From: Virgibacillus necropolis
GTDB lineage: Bacteria; Bacillota; Bacilli; Bacillales; Amphibacillaceae
DNA: 64,000 nucleotides
Direction of reading: 5' to 3'
Assembly (NCBI RefSeq): GCF_002224365.1
Contig: NZ_CP022437.1
Coordinates: 2,914,001 to 2,978,000 of the forward strand
Below are positions 1 to 10,139 of the stretch, piece by piece; positions within the stretch are counted from its first letter, which is position 1; each line of letters opens with the position of its first letter. Both the position numbers and the translations under genes were made by a program. A model generated the notes under the pieces. That model was not told where the DNA came from. It ran no database searches and worked only from the letters and a program-made list of their open reading frames with translations.

Positions 1-111
1 GGAATGCCATCCTGCTGACATAATATTCGTTTCATCCTTATAGGAAGCTGTCACTAGCGCAACCATGCCTGGATAGCTATGCATAACCGTTTTGGGTGTA
101 GGCTTTCTCAT
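1..111 (-). CDS. Flavin reductase-like FMN-binding protein, N-terminal part only
   Basis: Only the first 37 codons are present; the gene runs off the left edge. The start ATG at 111 follows a strong GAGGGGG ribosome binding site. The peptide begins MRKPTPKTVMHSYPGMVALV and continues with a TASYKDETNIMSAGW stretch, which resembles the opening beta strands of the flavin-reductase-like split-barrel family (FMN binding, often NAD(P)H:flavin reductase or FMN-binding protein). The 232 bases between this gene and its neighbour on the right hold nothing that I can identify beyond its promoter. The family call rests on a short segment. Confidence 0.6.
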   Translation of the reverse strand, partial: MRKPTPKTVMHSYPGMVALVTASYKDETNIMSAGWHS

Positions 112-343
112 TATATCCCCCCTCGTTTGTTGTATTTCTATTAAAATTCAATGTAATTCGCATTATCTCATATGATTCTATTTTAAAATAGAATTTTGGT
201 TATTTGTATAAATTGTAGCATCTACAAAAGAAGATGTAGATGCTACTTAAAATACAAGATTATTAGTAATAACCCAATGACCATATATGGGATATCCATT
301 CCCATTTACCGGACTTCTTCTCTTTTTCCAATTTCCCACCTCA

Positions 344-3300
344 TTACTCCCACTTTTTAATTTTTTGTATAATCTTTTTGTTAAAAATCGAGAGGATTGT
401 TTCCTTACCGTCTGCTGTTTTTTGTTTATGCCATTCATTGTAGCTCGCTACCCCAATCAATATAGAGCCTGTAATCAGGAGGTATCCCCACCATGGCATG
501 TTTCCCCAGTATGGCTTAGTCTGAAGGAACACATTTAAAAGCAAGACACCCGCACCAACAAAGAAAAATGACTTCATTCGATAGAGCATTCCACCAAGCA
601 TGGAAGCCAGTGACAATGTTCCAACTATCAGCGCGTCATAGATTGTATTACTAGCCATTCCATCCTGAATGAGGAGAAGTGAAATGATAATCAGAACAGA
701 CCATTGTACGGCATATATGGTTGCTTTGTTTTTTTTATCTGTAATCTTTTTAAGATAAATAATCAGAACAATCCATGGTAGGACATACATCTCCCGTTCA
801 ATTAAAGCTGGTACATCAGTATTCATCAACACCGTATAATAGGGTTGCAGTAAATAGATACATGCAGAAAAAACAAACCATTTTGGTGCCACAGAAGGAA
901 TTCGCTTCCGTTGCAGAACTAGATTGGCTGCAATTAGAATACCAGGTAAAAGCTTTGTGCTCAACTCCTCTGTTGTCATTCCATACAAACTAAACAGCGC
1001 CATGAAACAGACAATAGTGTACCAATCAATTATAGGGAGCTTTTCTTTGCTTATTGAATTTTGATAAATAAATGGATAGCTCAGCATACCAACTACCGTG
1101 TAGATTACAGCAAAACCAGCAACAGCATACAACATGAAATACACAGATTCAACATTGTAATTACCGTATAAACCTAGTGCATAAAAGGCTATCAGCAGTG
1201 GGATAAGATTATAAACATCCCACCGCTCCTTATGCATAATAACTAATAAAAGAGCTATGTACAGCAATGTAACAAAAAACGTTAGCAAGCTGTATGGTGT
1301 TACTAAAGTGAATACTAGTATTCCAATGAACGAGAACGGCACCGTGTAGAAGGCAATTCTCCTGTTCCATAAACCCTTGCCTATATACCACGCAATTGCT
1401 AAGCCAATACTCGTAAGCAGAAAGGAATAGTGCTCATACGCTTGCAGCTCTAATAATCGCATTCCGAGATCAATGGCAATCCAGGCTGATGTGAAAAATG
1501 AATACAAAAACGGATTGATTAACCAGTCCTTTTCAGCTTTTCGCACACTTACTGCATAAATAACAATAGAAACCAGGAATGCCCAAACAGCTTTTTCACC
1601 GAATAAGAAAAAGGTAACGATTAAGGCTAACGGAAGGTAAATATGCCCTACCCAGAAATAGCTGTTCATAAGTATGCGGTCTTTCCTTTTAATCAGTAAT
1701 CCGATGCTTAAAAGTAGCAATGCCCCTGCAACAAACTGTAAAGAGTAATACAAATCTGCTTGAATTTTCATTTGTGTAAAGATGGCATATACCACTGTTA
1801 AATAAAACAACAAAGTTAATCCACTAACGATAAAAGATGCTGCGGAGTCCCCTGACTTTTTATAGAAAAGATAGGCCATCCCAATTCCACCAAGAACGAC
1901 TGCTGAGCGCAGGATGTCACTGAATGTGCTGGAAAAAGCCATCAGCATTCCGATCAAATAAAAACAATGAGAAACAAAAAATGCATGTGTTGAAAAAGCT
2001 CTTCTACTAAACTGTTTCCATATAAAACTAACAAGAAGAACGATAATCCCAGCTACAACAAAGCCTTGTGCCACAATAGAAACTGGATCGTACATGTACT
2101 CACTCACCAAGGTGCTGATAAAATACATGACAACTGACAACCCAATTGAAAGTGCATGAATCGTTGGAGCCAGGGAAGTGTTTGTAATCGCTGCACGCTT
2201 TTCATATTTTGTCATGAAGAATGCAATTACAGCTAACAAGAGAAACATAGTTCCAGTTTGCCACCACTGTGTAAGCCCTAAACTTTCCATCGTACAAAGC
2301 AGCATCACGATACTACCAATGTCCCGCGAGCTTTCTTTAATTGATTGAAAAAAGTCAACCCTCATCAAACAACCAAACCCAACATATAAGAAGAATCCGG
2401 CGATAAATAATGGTAAACTGAGGAACTCATATCCAACTATCCTCTGCCCCAATAATACCGCTTCATACAAAGCAACCATGAAAAACGCTGGACTTAAGTA
2501 GATAAATAGAGGTCGGTTTACCTTAATTGCAAGATACGAAAAGTTTAATCCTATGATCACGTAGGCAATCAACAAAACCATAGAAGGTTCATTCATGCGT
2601 AATACGATTCCTTCTACGCTTATATAGATAAAAGCCAGGGATGAAACGACTGCACTTGTATAGCGAAATGCCTTATGTAACCCGCTTTGGTCTTTTACCA
2701 ATTTAGTTAATCCCAAAAACAGAAAACCAATTAATGCATAAGCTATGGCTCCTATTTCATTGATAAACGTAAACTCTATTAATTGATATGCTCCATATAC
2801 AAGCATCGCACTAAAGACGAAATGATATTCTTTGTGATTCGTCACAAAAATCATGGCAAAATATAATATAGCAGTCAAAATCAGGTTAAAGCTATAAATC
2901 AGTTCATTATTATAAACAGTTAGCGTCAATAATGTGGAGAGAATTAAATTTCCCTGGATATATAGTACAAATTCACTTGTAAAAAGACGAAAGCGTTCCT
3001 GCTTTTTTAAATAATGATAAGCGATGATTAATGCTGCATTAAATACCATAATTCCAAGGTAGAAGCCATCGATCGGAAGGTAAAATGAGCCTATTATGAA
3101 GCCGGCAAACACGGAAAAAGTTATAAACGAAAACCAAACGAACAGTCTCGAAGCAAGTTTTACAGAAAGGAATAAATATACCGGCAATACCGCTAGACAT
3201 CCAGCAGAGACGAATAAGTAACGCCCCTCACCAGTAAACGAAAAATATGTACCAAGTAATCCAAAATAACCTACAGATAAGATCACAATTGGTAAAAATA

Positions 3301-3760
3301 AACTACCAAGCACATAAAACGCAAAGGCAGTCTTCTTAATTTTTAAAATACGTTTCGTGAATATTGCCAGCGCAAAAAACAGTAACGAAACGATAGCGAT
3401 TAAGCCCGTCTTCATCCAATTTACCAGCGTATCCCACGTACTTGTGGCAAGGACTAACCCACCAATCAGCAGAAAGATTACACCAAGATTCAGTGACCAT
3501 GTAATATTACGCTCACGAACCTGCTGCGGTGACAACGACTTTTTCACCTTTTTCGTTTCTACGGGTGCTTCCTTATTCGCTTTTACATTAACCGCAGCAA
3601 TATCGTTCACTTTTTGTTCCTTTTGTTTCTGATTCAAATAATATTGATTATGGGCTTCTGCAACATGATAATAAGTCTTTTCTTCTATGTAACACTCCTC
3701 AGCTAACTGTTTCAATTCTTCTTTAAAAATTCTTAGCCGTTCTTCACTTTCATGGTCCAT
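344..3760 (-). CDS. Giant multi-spanning membrane protein of unknown function
   Basis: This protein has about 1138 residues. The chosen ATG at 3760 has AAGGGGG eight bases upstream; a longer reading to 3805 has no such site. The first ~95 residues are charged and helical (EERLRIFKEELKQL), followed by a basic linker and then an almost unbroken series of roughly 30 hydrophobic segments to the C terminus, ending in a short basic tail. The layout resembles the large DUF2157/SCO7613-type membrane proteins of Firmicutes and Actinobacteria, whose function is unknown. No catalytic motif is visible. It is monocistronic, with no co-directional partner next to it. Confidence 0.7.
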   Translation of the reverse strand: MDHESEERLRIFKEELKQLAEECYIEEKTYYHVAEAHNQYYLNQKQKEQKVNDIAAVNVKANKEAPVETKKVKKSLSPQQVRERNITWSLNLGVIFLLIGGLVLATSTWDTLVNWMKTGLIAIVSLLFFALAIFTKRILKIKKTAFAFYVLGSLFLPIVILSVGYFGLLGTYFSFTGEGRYLFVSAGCLAVLPVYLFLSVKLASRLFVWFSFITFSVFAGFIIGSFYLPIDGFYLGIMVFNAALIIAYHYLKKQERFRLFTSEFVLYIQGNLILSTLLTLTVYNNELIYSFNLILTAILYFAMIFVTNHKEYHFVFSAMLVYGAYQLIEFTFINEIGAIAYALIGFLFLGLTKLVKDQSGLHKAFRYTSAVVSSLAFIYISVEGIVLRMNEPSMVLLIAYVIIGLNFSYLAIKVNRPLFIYLSPAFFMVALYEAVLLGQRIVGYEFLSLPLFIAGFFLYVGFGCLMRVDFFQSIKESSRDIGSIVMLLCTMESLGLTQWWQTGTMFLLLAVIAFFMTKYEKRAAITNTSLAPTIHALSIGLSVVMYFISTLVSEYMYDPVSIVAQGFVVAGIIVLLVSFIWKQFSRRAFSTHAFFVSHCFYLIGMLMAFSSTFSDILRSAVVLGGIGMAYLFYKKSGDSAASFIVSGLTLLFYLTVVYAIFTQMKIQADLYYSLQFVAGALLLLSIGLLIKRKDRILMNSYFWVGHIYLPLALIVTFFLFGEKAVWAFLVSIVIYAVSVRKAEKDWLINPFLYSFFTSAWIAIDLGMRLLELQAYEHYSFLLTSIGLAIAWYIGKGLWNRRIAFYTVPFSFIGILVFTLVTPYSLLTFFVTLLYIALLLVIMHKERWDVYNLIPLLIAFYALGLYGNYNVESVYFMLYAVAGFAVIYTVVGMLSYPFIYQNSISKEKLPIIDWYTIVCFMALFSLYGMTTEELSTKLLPGILIAANLVLQRKRIPSVAPKWFVFSACIYLLQPYYTVLMNTDVPALIEREMYVLPWIVLIIYLKKITDKKNKATIYAVQWSVLIIISLLLIQDGMASNTIYDALIVGTLSLASMLGGMLYRMKSFFFVGAGVLLLNVFLQTKPYWGNMPWWGYLLITGSILIGVASYNEWHKQKTADGKETILSIFNKKIIQKIKKWE

Positions 3761-3997
3761 CAAAAGTGCCCCCTTCAAACCGCACAAGACATTTCTTTCT
3801 ATCATATCAATATATGCAAAATGAGTCAGTAAAATTTTAAATTTTCTCCTAACAAGGCATTAAAAATGCAAACTAAAATAATGGGCTGCCAAATTATACA
3901 AGCGGAAAAATGTGAATAAGGAAGATATGGAACTAAGAAGGAAAAAGATACATAAAAGGAGAAAGTATATATTAAAATATTGAAAGGAGTCAATAGA

Positions 3998-4417
3998 ATG
4001 AGTCATAAATTATTAAGGATAGGAACTACTTATATTCCAGTAACTAATGTAGTACTTTCTTCCGAATGGTATGTAAGCAAATTAGGTGCAGAGTTAAGCT
4101 ACAAAGACGAAGATAAAGCAATTCTTAATTTTGCAAACCAAAGCATCTTTCTTGTTAAATCCAAAGAAAACCAAAGCTCCAATTTCTATGATATTAACGG
4201 TGTCGAGTGTTTTTCTTTAACATTTGAAGTTAATGGATTAAGCGCTTTAGAAGCTATACAAAAAGATTTTATAGAAAAAAAGATAAGGGTTGGAGAAATT
4301 GAAAACAGAGGACACGCTGGAAGGAATTTTGTTTTCTATGATTTAGATGGCAATAAATTTGATGTGTGGAGTGAATTAAGTCCAACTTTCAAAGAAAAAT
4401 ATCTTATCTCTCAATAG
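3998..4417 (+). CDS. VOC-fold (glyoxalase/bleomycin resistance-like) protein
   Basis: This 139-residue protein belongs to the vicinal oxygen chelate superfamily. The sequence opens with a beta strand then TNVVLSSEWYVSKLGAEL, the usual first helix of a VOC module, and closes with HAGRNFVFYDLDGNKFDVW, the classic final strand pair (F-x-D-x-D-G-N). The family contains metal-dependent dioxygenases, lyases and drug-binding proteins, so the substrate cannot be given. ATG at 3998 is chosen because GAAAGGAG precedes it; the upstream ATG at 3980 overlaps that site. It stands alone with its own terminator. Confidence 0.75.
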   Translation: MSHKLLRIGTTYIPVTNVVLSSEWYVSKLGAELSYKDEDKAILNFANQSIFLVKSKENQSSNFYDINGVECFSLTFEVNGLSALEAIQKDFIEKKIRVGEIENRGHAGRNFVFYDLDGNKFDVWSELSPTFKEKYLISQ

Positions 4418-4423
4418 CAGTTT

Positions 4424-4457
4424 AAAAACGCTCAGATTAAACTCCGAGCGTTTTTTT
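4424..4457 (+). terminator. Rho-independent terminator after the VOC gene
   Basis: Arms AACGCTC (4427-4433) and GAGCGTT (4446-4452) pair perfectly and are followed by a T run to 4457. The A run on the left side may let it also end transcripts coming from cydC on the other strand. Confidence 0.8.
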
Positions 4458-4486
4458 AATTGCTATATTTGTTTGTTGATTACAAA

Positions 4487-6205
4487 TTAAAGCATTTGCT
4501 TCTCAATCTGTTTCATTTCATAAAAGTACCCTTGCTCTCGCATCAGTTCATCGAAGGTACCAGATTCGATAATAGAACCCTGTTCCATTACAATAATTTG
4601 ATCCATTTTTTCCAGTCCTGTTAAGCGATGGCTAACGAGTACGAGCGTGTCGCCCTTAGCTTGTTCAAAGAGGTGCTCATAAATGGATTGTTCGGTCAAT
4701 GCGTCTAAAGACGAGGTAGGCTCATCCAGTAACCAGAGTCGTTCTCCCTTTAACATCGCTCTGGCAATAGCTAGCCTTTGTTTTTCCCCACCTGATAGAT
4801 TTTCTCCTTTTTCAAAAACGGGGTCAGTTAAAACCAACTGATTAAGTCTTACCATTGCCAACTTCTTTTTCATTTCTTCATCAGTCAATCCATCTTTAGC
4901 TAGAAGCAGATTATCACGTATCGTTCCATGAAAAAAGTGATTTTCTTGAAGAACGACATTTGTTTTTTCCCAGATATTTTCTTCATTTAGTTGATCGATG
5001 GACGCCCCATCGAAAAAAATATTTCCTTGATTAGCTGGATTCATTTTTAACAATAGCTGTAGCACTGTTGATTTCCCTGAACCACTCGGTCCAACAATAG
5101 CTGTTTTTGAACCTGCTGGTAGACTTATATAAATATTTTTCAAAGTCATACGCCAATCGTCTGGAAAAGCAAAAGAAACATTTTTCATTTCAATCGCAGG
5201 AGCTTTAGTTGATGGTAGCTGTTCCATTTGTCTATCTCCCACTTCTTCTGTTCTTACATCACGAACAACGGAGAAGAGCCGTGTTGCTGCTCGTTTGCTA
5301 TCTTGTAAGTGAATTGGAAAGACAGCCATGGAAGAAACATCGTCAAAAACAGTTAGTGAAATCATTAATAGCATTGCCAGGAAAATCCCTTCCAATTGCC
5401 CGTTAATTACTAAATAGGCACCCAATGCCAGCACAACCCAAGATACAAACAACGATACAAATATATTCACTGATTGACTATACATCATGTTGGTGCCTTC
5501 TCGTTCTTGTTCTTTAATGTACGCTTCGGAGGATTGGATCAATCTTTGTTCTTTTCCTTCAAGCTTCTGGTAGATTTTTAAATCACGAAAACCATGAAGA
5601 AATTCGGTTACCTCGGTCGCTAGTTCTCCTCTTCCTTCCCTCACATGACTATCAATCTTTGCTTGCTTGATGGCAAATAAAGCAGGAATAACAAAGGTTG
5701 TTAGAATTAATCCAGCGAGTATGACAAGTGCGACAGAAATTGAAAAGAAGGAAGTAAATAAAATGGTACTTAAAAATACGATAACCAAAACAATCGGTGG
5801 ATAAAAAACCCGTAAAAAGAAGTTCTGCAGACTTTCGACATCTCCTACAATTCGAGATAACAAGTCCCCACTTCGATACTTTTGAAAAATCCCTGGTGCT
5901 AGTGGCTCAAGTTTTTCGAAAAAGGAAACGCGCAAGTTACTTAAAATCGTGAATGTTGCTCGATGGGAGAAATACCGCTCCGCATAACGACTAATTGCCT
6001 TCGTAATTCCAAGCAGCTTCACCGTAGATGTTAAAATAATTAACGTATATAACGGAGGAGCAAAGGCAGCTTTGGAAATCAAGTATCCACTTGCAGCAAA
6101 GAGGCCAACTGCAGTTATACCAGCGACAAAGCCAAAGATAATCGAAATGAGAATATCCTTCTTTTCTGTCATTACTAACTTAATGACGATCGCTAAATCC
6201 TTCAT
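4487..6205 (-). CDS. cydC: Thiol reductant ABC exporter subunit CydC
   Basis: This is one half of the heterodimeric ABC exporter that moves cysteine/glutathione-type thiols across the membrane and is needed for assembly of cytochrome bd. The 572 residues comprise six N-terminal membrane segments (about 1-300) and a C-terminal ATPase with Walker A GPSGSGKST, signature LSGGEKQRLAIARA, Walker B LWLLDEPTSSLD and the switch His in LVSHR. Its ATG shares a base with the stop of cydD (TAATG), so translation is probably coupled. CydC and CydD names follow the E. coli convention; B. subtilis uses them the other way round. Confidence 0.9.
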   Translation of the reverse strand: MKDLAIVIKLVMTEKKDILISIIFGFVAGITAVGLFAASGYLISKAAFAPPLYTLIILTSTVKLLGITKAISRYAERYFSHRATFTILSNLRVSFFEKLEPLAPGIFQKYRSGDLLSRIVGDVESLQNFFLRVFYPPIVLVIVFLSTILFTSFFSISVALVILAGLILTTFVIPALFAIKQAKIDSHVREGRGELATEVTEFLHGFRDLKIYQKLEGKEQRLIQSSEAYIKEQEREGTNMMYSQSVNIFVSLFVSWVVLALGAYLVINGQLEGIFLAMLLMISLTVFDDVSSMAVFPIHLQDSKRAATRLFSVVRDVRTEEVGDRQMEQLPSTKAPAIEMKNVSFAFPDDWRMTLKNIYISLPAGSKTAIVGPSGSGKSTVLQLLLKMNPANQGNIFFDGASIDQLNEENIWEKTNVVLQENHFFHGTIRDNLLLAKDGLTDEEMKKKLAMVRLNQLVLTDPVFEKGENLSGGEKQRLAIARAMLKGERLWLLDEPTSSLDALTEQSIYEHLFEQAKGDTLVLVSHRLTGLEKMDQIIVMEQGSIIESGTFDELMREQGYFYEMKQIEKQML

Positions 6206-7935
6206 TATGCAGTTCCCCCTTGCTGAACAGATACCATATTACGATATTCTGCAACCGCTTCGATAAGCTCATCGTGCGTTCCAGCTGCAACAAGCTTCCC
6301 ATCTTCCAGGAAAAGAATCTTATCAGCATTTTTAATTGTATGGAGTCGGTGTGCAACGGTAATTACAGTTGCGTTTTGTGACAATTGTTTAATAGATGCT
6401 TGCAGGATTCGTTCTGTGTGAAGATCAAGCCCTGTTGTCGGCTCATCAAAAAGAATGACCGATGGCTTTTTCAAAAATGCTCGTGCGATAGCAATCCGTT
6501 GTTTTTCTCCTCCTGATAGTCCCCTGCCCGCTTCTCCAACGGGCGTATCATAGCCATTTTCAAGCGTTTTGATCATGTCAGAAATTCCTGCTTGTTCAGC
6601 TGCTTGTTTTACTTCAATAAGGGTTGCATCCAAATTACCGCCAATCGCTATATTTTCAGCAATCGTACCTGAAAATATATACGGATTCTGCGAGATATAA
6701 CTTAATTGGTCAAACCAATCTTTTTCTCGATGATCAGATAATGGCCTGCCATTAATAACAATATCACCAGTTGAAGGTGCCATCAGGCCAGCGATCAAAT
6801 GTAATAATGTTGTTTTCCCCGAACCACTTCGTCCTACAATGGCAATTTGTCCGAACGGTGGAATTTCAGCAGTTATATTTTTTAACGAAAATTGATCTTC
6901 GCCGTAACTATAAGCTACCGCTTGTAAATCGATGCTTGGTGATATTGTTTCTTTTTGTAATCTAGTGTCGCCCCAATGGACAGCTTCTTCCGTCTCTGCT
7001 AACTCATCTGTCACTTTTTTCGCCGCGCCCATACTACTTCGTCCATTATGGAAGGTGCTTCCCAGTTCTTTCAACGATGTATAAAACTCAGGGACCAATA
7101 CCAACACGAAAAAAGCAGTAAAAAAGGAAATACTTTCGTAAACAATAAGTTGTATCGCCAATTCAAGGGCAATTATCCCAATACTGAGCATGGAAATAAG
7201 CTCTAACATAAATGAAGAAATAAAAGCAATTTTTAATACCTCCATCGTTGCATCTTTGAACTTAAGACTGCTTTGCCTGATGGAGTCTTTTTGCTGTTTC
7301 GCCCGACCAAATAATTTAAGCGTAGTAAGCCCTTGTAAAATGTCTAAGAACCGACCTGAAAATGTAGCTAGTTTTTCCAACTGCTCTTCTGACTTTTTTT
7401 TCGTTTGCAATCCAATGATAATCATAAAAATAGGAATAAATGGCGCAGTGATTATCATAATAATTCCTGAGTTCACATGCTGCGTGAATACTACTACAAG
7501 AACTACAAGTGGTATGAAGGATGTTTGAATAATTTGTGGAATGTATTGACTAAAATAGCTATCAATTCCATCAACAGCATCCATCATGACACTTACTTTA
7601 TTTCCCGATTGCCCACGATATGAAGCCTGCATGGGATTCCTCGAATATTTCATTAAAAGGGACTTACGAACATCACCCTTTGCCTTGGCAGCCATTTTAA
7701 CCCCATTTTGTCCACTCATATAGTTGAAAATGGTTCTCGCCAAAAGAACGAGCAATAATCCCCCTAGTAATGGGAGGACTTCGTTAAATGACTGGTTTTT
7801 CAAAAATACTCCATCAACAATTGCTACAAAAAGATAAGCCTGTACAATTACTGTCGCACTAGTAATCACAGCTGAAATAACTAAAAACAACATGCTTTTT
7901 TTCTGTGCTTTTGCCATATCTTTTAACTTACTCAT
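6205..7935 (-). CDS. cydD: Thiol reductant ABC exporter subunit CydD
   Basis: This is the CydC partner, with about 576 residues: an N-terminal six-helix transmembrane domain, then an ATPase with Walker A GRSGSGKTT, signature LSGGEKQRIAIARA, Walker B VILFDEPTTGLD and AHR switch. The conserved CydD feature VPEFYTSLKELGSTFH ends the membrane domain. The start at 7935 is preferred because GGGAG lies ten bases upstream; a longer start at 7965 has a poor site. It follows cydA by only 66 bases, the place where cydB would normally sit, and overlaps cydC. Confidence 0.88.
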   Translation of the reverse strand: MSKLKDMAKAQKKSMLFLVISAVITSATVIVQAYLFVAIVDGVFLKNQSFNEVLPLLGGLLLVLLARTIFNYMSGQNGVKMAAKAKGDVRKSLLMKYSRNPMQASYRGQSGNKVSVMMDAVDGIDSYFSQYIPQIIQTSFIPLVVLVVVFTQHVNSGIIMIITAPFIPIFMIIIGLQTKKKSEEQLEKLATFSGRFLDILQGLTTLKLFGRAKQQKDSIRQSSLKFKDATMEVLKIAFISSFMLELISMLSIGIIALELAIQLIVYESISFFTAFFVLVLVPEFYTSLKELGSTFHNGRSSMGAAKKVTDELAETEEAVHWGDTRLQKETISPSIDLQAVAYSYGEDQFSLKNITAEIPPFGQIAIVGRSGSGKTTLLHLIAGLMAPSTGDIVINGRPLSDHREKDWFDQLSYISQNPYIFSGTIAENIAIGGNLDATLIEVKQAAEQAGISDMIKTLENGYDTPVGEAGRGLSGGEKQRIAIARAFLKKPSVILFDEPTTGLDLHTERILQASIKQLSQNATVITVAHRLHTIKNADKILFLEDGKLVAAGTHDELIEAVAEYRNMVSVQQGGTA

Positions 7936-8001
7936 AGGTCCAAATCTCCCAACTTGAAGTTCCATCAGTTGAAATTACGCAATAACAGACAGCTCCTACC
8001 T

Positions 8002-9348
8002 TTATTCTTGACTCTTTTTAATGGTTGGATACTGTTTTTCCAATTCTTCCTCCGCTGGATTGTTATGAAACATCTTCCGTAATGTAATGATACACAATGT
8101 TCCAAGCACAATATATAAGCCTAAGAATAATAGGAACATGAGTCCAACATACGGGGAAGATGTTGCTGCCTCTTCTACCGTCATGTAGCCTCTAATGATC
8201 CAAGGTTGACGACCTTCTTCCGCATAAATCCAACCAAACTCTATCGCAAGGAATGCTAAGGGTCCGCTTAAGAAGATGGACCAGAGCAACCATTTGTTAT
8301 GTTCATTCCACTTTTTCACTTTACTTACAAGAAGATAAAAGAAAGATATTCCTAGTAAAAACATACCAATTACAACCATTAAGTCAAACATATAATGGAT
8401 CCAAAGTGGTGGCCTTTCTTCCTCAGGGGTCTCTTCTAATCCCGTTACCACACTATTAAAATCACCATGTGCCAAAAAACTTAATGCATTAGGGATACGA
8501 ATCTCGCCAACTGTTTCTTTATCCTCGTTTAACCAACCAAATAAGATCAAGTCTGCTCCTTCCTCTGTCTCAAAATGCCATTCAGCAGCAGCTAATTTTT
8601 CTGGTTGATGTTCAGCAAGAAACTTAGCGGAAGTGTCTCCTGCTAATAAGTTTATTGCCGCAAATATAAAGGTAACGGTTAATGTAAGTTTTAATGCTTT
8701 TTTATGATAGGCAGATGCTTTCTTTTTTAAAATCATAAAAGCCGCTATAGCTGCGAGAAGAGCTGCGCATGTTAAGTAGGCAGAACTCAATACGTGAAAT
8801 ACCTTTGATGCAGTAGCTGGGTTCAACATTGCTGCAATCGGATTTACGGCTGCAAACGTTCCATTTTCGAATGTAAACCCATCTGGTGTATTCATAAAAG
8901 CATTTACCGTTGTTATAAATACAGCTGACAAGCCTCCCCCTATCACAATAGGAATGGATAGCAACCAATGGATGATCGGTTTTTTGAATCGATCCCATGT
9001 ATATAAATAAATTCCTAAGAAAATTGCTTCAAAGAAAAAAGCGAAAACTTCCATAAATAATGGTAAAGCAATAACATTTCCGGCGACTTGCATAAAGTTT
9101 GGCCATATTAGGGATAATTGTAAACCAATGGCAGTTCCAGTAACAACACCAACTGCAACAGTTATCACAAATCCACGAGCCCATCGCCTAGCTAACATTC
9201 GATAATGAGGGTCCTTCTTCCTTATTCCAACAAATTCAGCTATCGAAATCATCAAAGGAACGCCAACACCAATTGTTGCAAATATGATATGAAAACCAAG
9301 GGTCAGTGCAGTAAGCAACCTACTCATCAAGACCGTATCCATTTCCAT
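8002..9348 (-). CDS. cydA: Cytochrome bd-type quinol oxidase subunit I
   Basis: This 448-residue subunit oxidises quinol and carries the hemes of a bd-type terminal oxidase. His20 (GFHIIFA), Glu100 and Glu107 (the FMEVFAFFFEAIF helix), His185 (KVFHVLSSAY), a Met near 324 and GRQPW at 379-383 match the ligands and signature of the family. The quinol loop is short, as in the cyanide-insensitive/YthA-like branch. AGGAGG precedes the ATG. No subunit II gene follows; cydD does. A perfect 10-base palindrome TCAGTACTGA (9375-9384) lies in the leader and could be an operator half-site, but no regulator can be named. Confidence 0.88.
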   Translation of the reverse strand: MEMDTVLMSRLLTALTLGFHIIFATIGVGVPLMISIAEFVGIRKKDPHYRMLARRWARGFVITVAVGVVTGTAIGLQLSLIWPNFMQVAGNVIALPLFMEVFAFFFEAIFLGIYLYTWDRFKKPIIHWLLSIPIVIGGGLSAVFITTVNAFMNTPDGFTFENGTFAAVNPIAAMLNPATASKVFHVLSSAYLTCAALLAAIAAFMILKKKASAYHKKALKLTLTVTFIFAAINLLAGDTSAKFLAEHQPEKLAAAEWHFETEEGADLILFGWLNEDKETVGEIRIPNALSFLAHGDFNSVVTGLEETPEEERPPLWIHYMFDLMVVIGMFLLGISFFYLLVSKVKKWNEHNKWLLWSIFLSGPLAFLAIEFGWIYAEEGRQPWIIRGYMTVEEAATSSPYVGLMFLLFLGLYIVLGTLCIITLRKMFHNNPAEEELEKQYPTIKKSQE

Positions 9349-9505
9349 AATAATAAACCTCCTAATAAATATGTTCAGTACTGAGCAAGTTATAGTAAAA
9401 TTATAAAATAATAGTCACATTTCTTTATGCAACTAGTATAAACCATTTGCCAGTAAGAATGCGACTATTGCCTTTGACAGTTTCATGACATTTATTATTA
9501 CAACC

Positions 9506-9534
9506 CCTGAATTTTTTCGAAAATAGAATTCAGG
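9506..9534 (-). terminator. Inverted repeat, possible terminator of the DUF4870 gene
   Basis: On the minus strand CCTGAATT pairs with AATTCAGG around a loop containing TTTTCGAAAA. It lies just after the stop of the DUF4870 gene. There is no good T run, so termination is only possible. Confidence 0.4.
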
Positions 9535-9549
9535 TTAGAGATAAAACCG

Positions 9550-9873
9550 TTATTTTATGAATCTAAAAATCAATGGGAATCTGTATCTTTCGCCGTTATA
9601 TGCTTTAACTAATGCAATAATCGTATACACAAATGCCATGATTGCAACAACAAAAATGAGTAAAAATCCAATCAATAAAAGAACTAGTATGGAACTGATG
9701 ATGGCATAGATTGAATAAGAGATAAAAAAGTTAAAGTATTCTTTCCCATGAAAATCGATCAACTCAGATTCATCTCGTTTTAACATCCATATAATGAGTG
9801 GTCCTAGAATTGGAAACGGAAAACTAACCAAATAAATAAGCATACTAAACAAACGTTCATCACTATTCGACAT
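9550..9873 (-). CDS. DUF4870 (Tic20-like) small membrane protein
   Basis: This 107-residue protein has a start MSNSDERLFSMLIYLVSF and the core IDFHGKEYFNFFISYSIY, the signature of DUF4870, followed by two close membrane segments and YRFPLIFRFIK at the end. Three to four membrane helices are expected. Function is unknown. ATG at 9873 is chosen because AGGGGTG is upstream; the reading from 9900 adds nine residues without such a site. It is monocistronic. Confidence 0.85.
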   Translation of the reverse strand: MSNSDERLFSMLIYLVSFPFPILGPLIIWMLKRDESELIDFHGKEYFNFFISYSIYAIISSILVLLLIGFLLIFVVAIMAFVYTIIALVKAYNGERYRFPLIFRFIK

Positions 9874-10139
9874 ATTATTCACCCCTGCGAGAATATACAC
9901 TATTCATCCAATAAATACTACCATTTTCTATTTTGCTTTCGTTCAAGTTTATTCTTACTATTATATGCGTAGAATAAAAAACTGCTATCCTTACTTCAAA
10001 AACTACTACACTAGAGGCTTTCGAAACTGAAACAAATATGCTCTAAAAATAATTGACAATCGTGTGAACTTCTTTTACCATTATCCTAATTATCTTTATT
10101 TACCATCAATTAAGAAAACATAGGAATGGAGTGGTACTT

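Noticed and set aside
9349-9505. Rex-type operator before cydA
   Set aside because: No TTGTGAA-N6-TTCACAA-like site could be found; only a short TCAGTACTGA palindrome is present.
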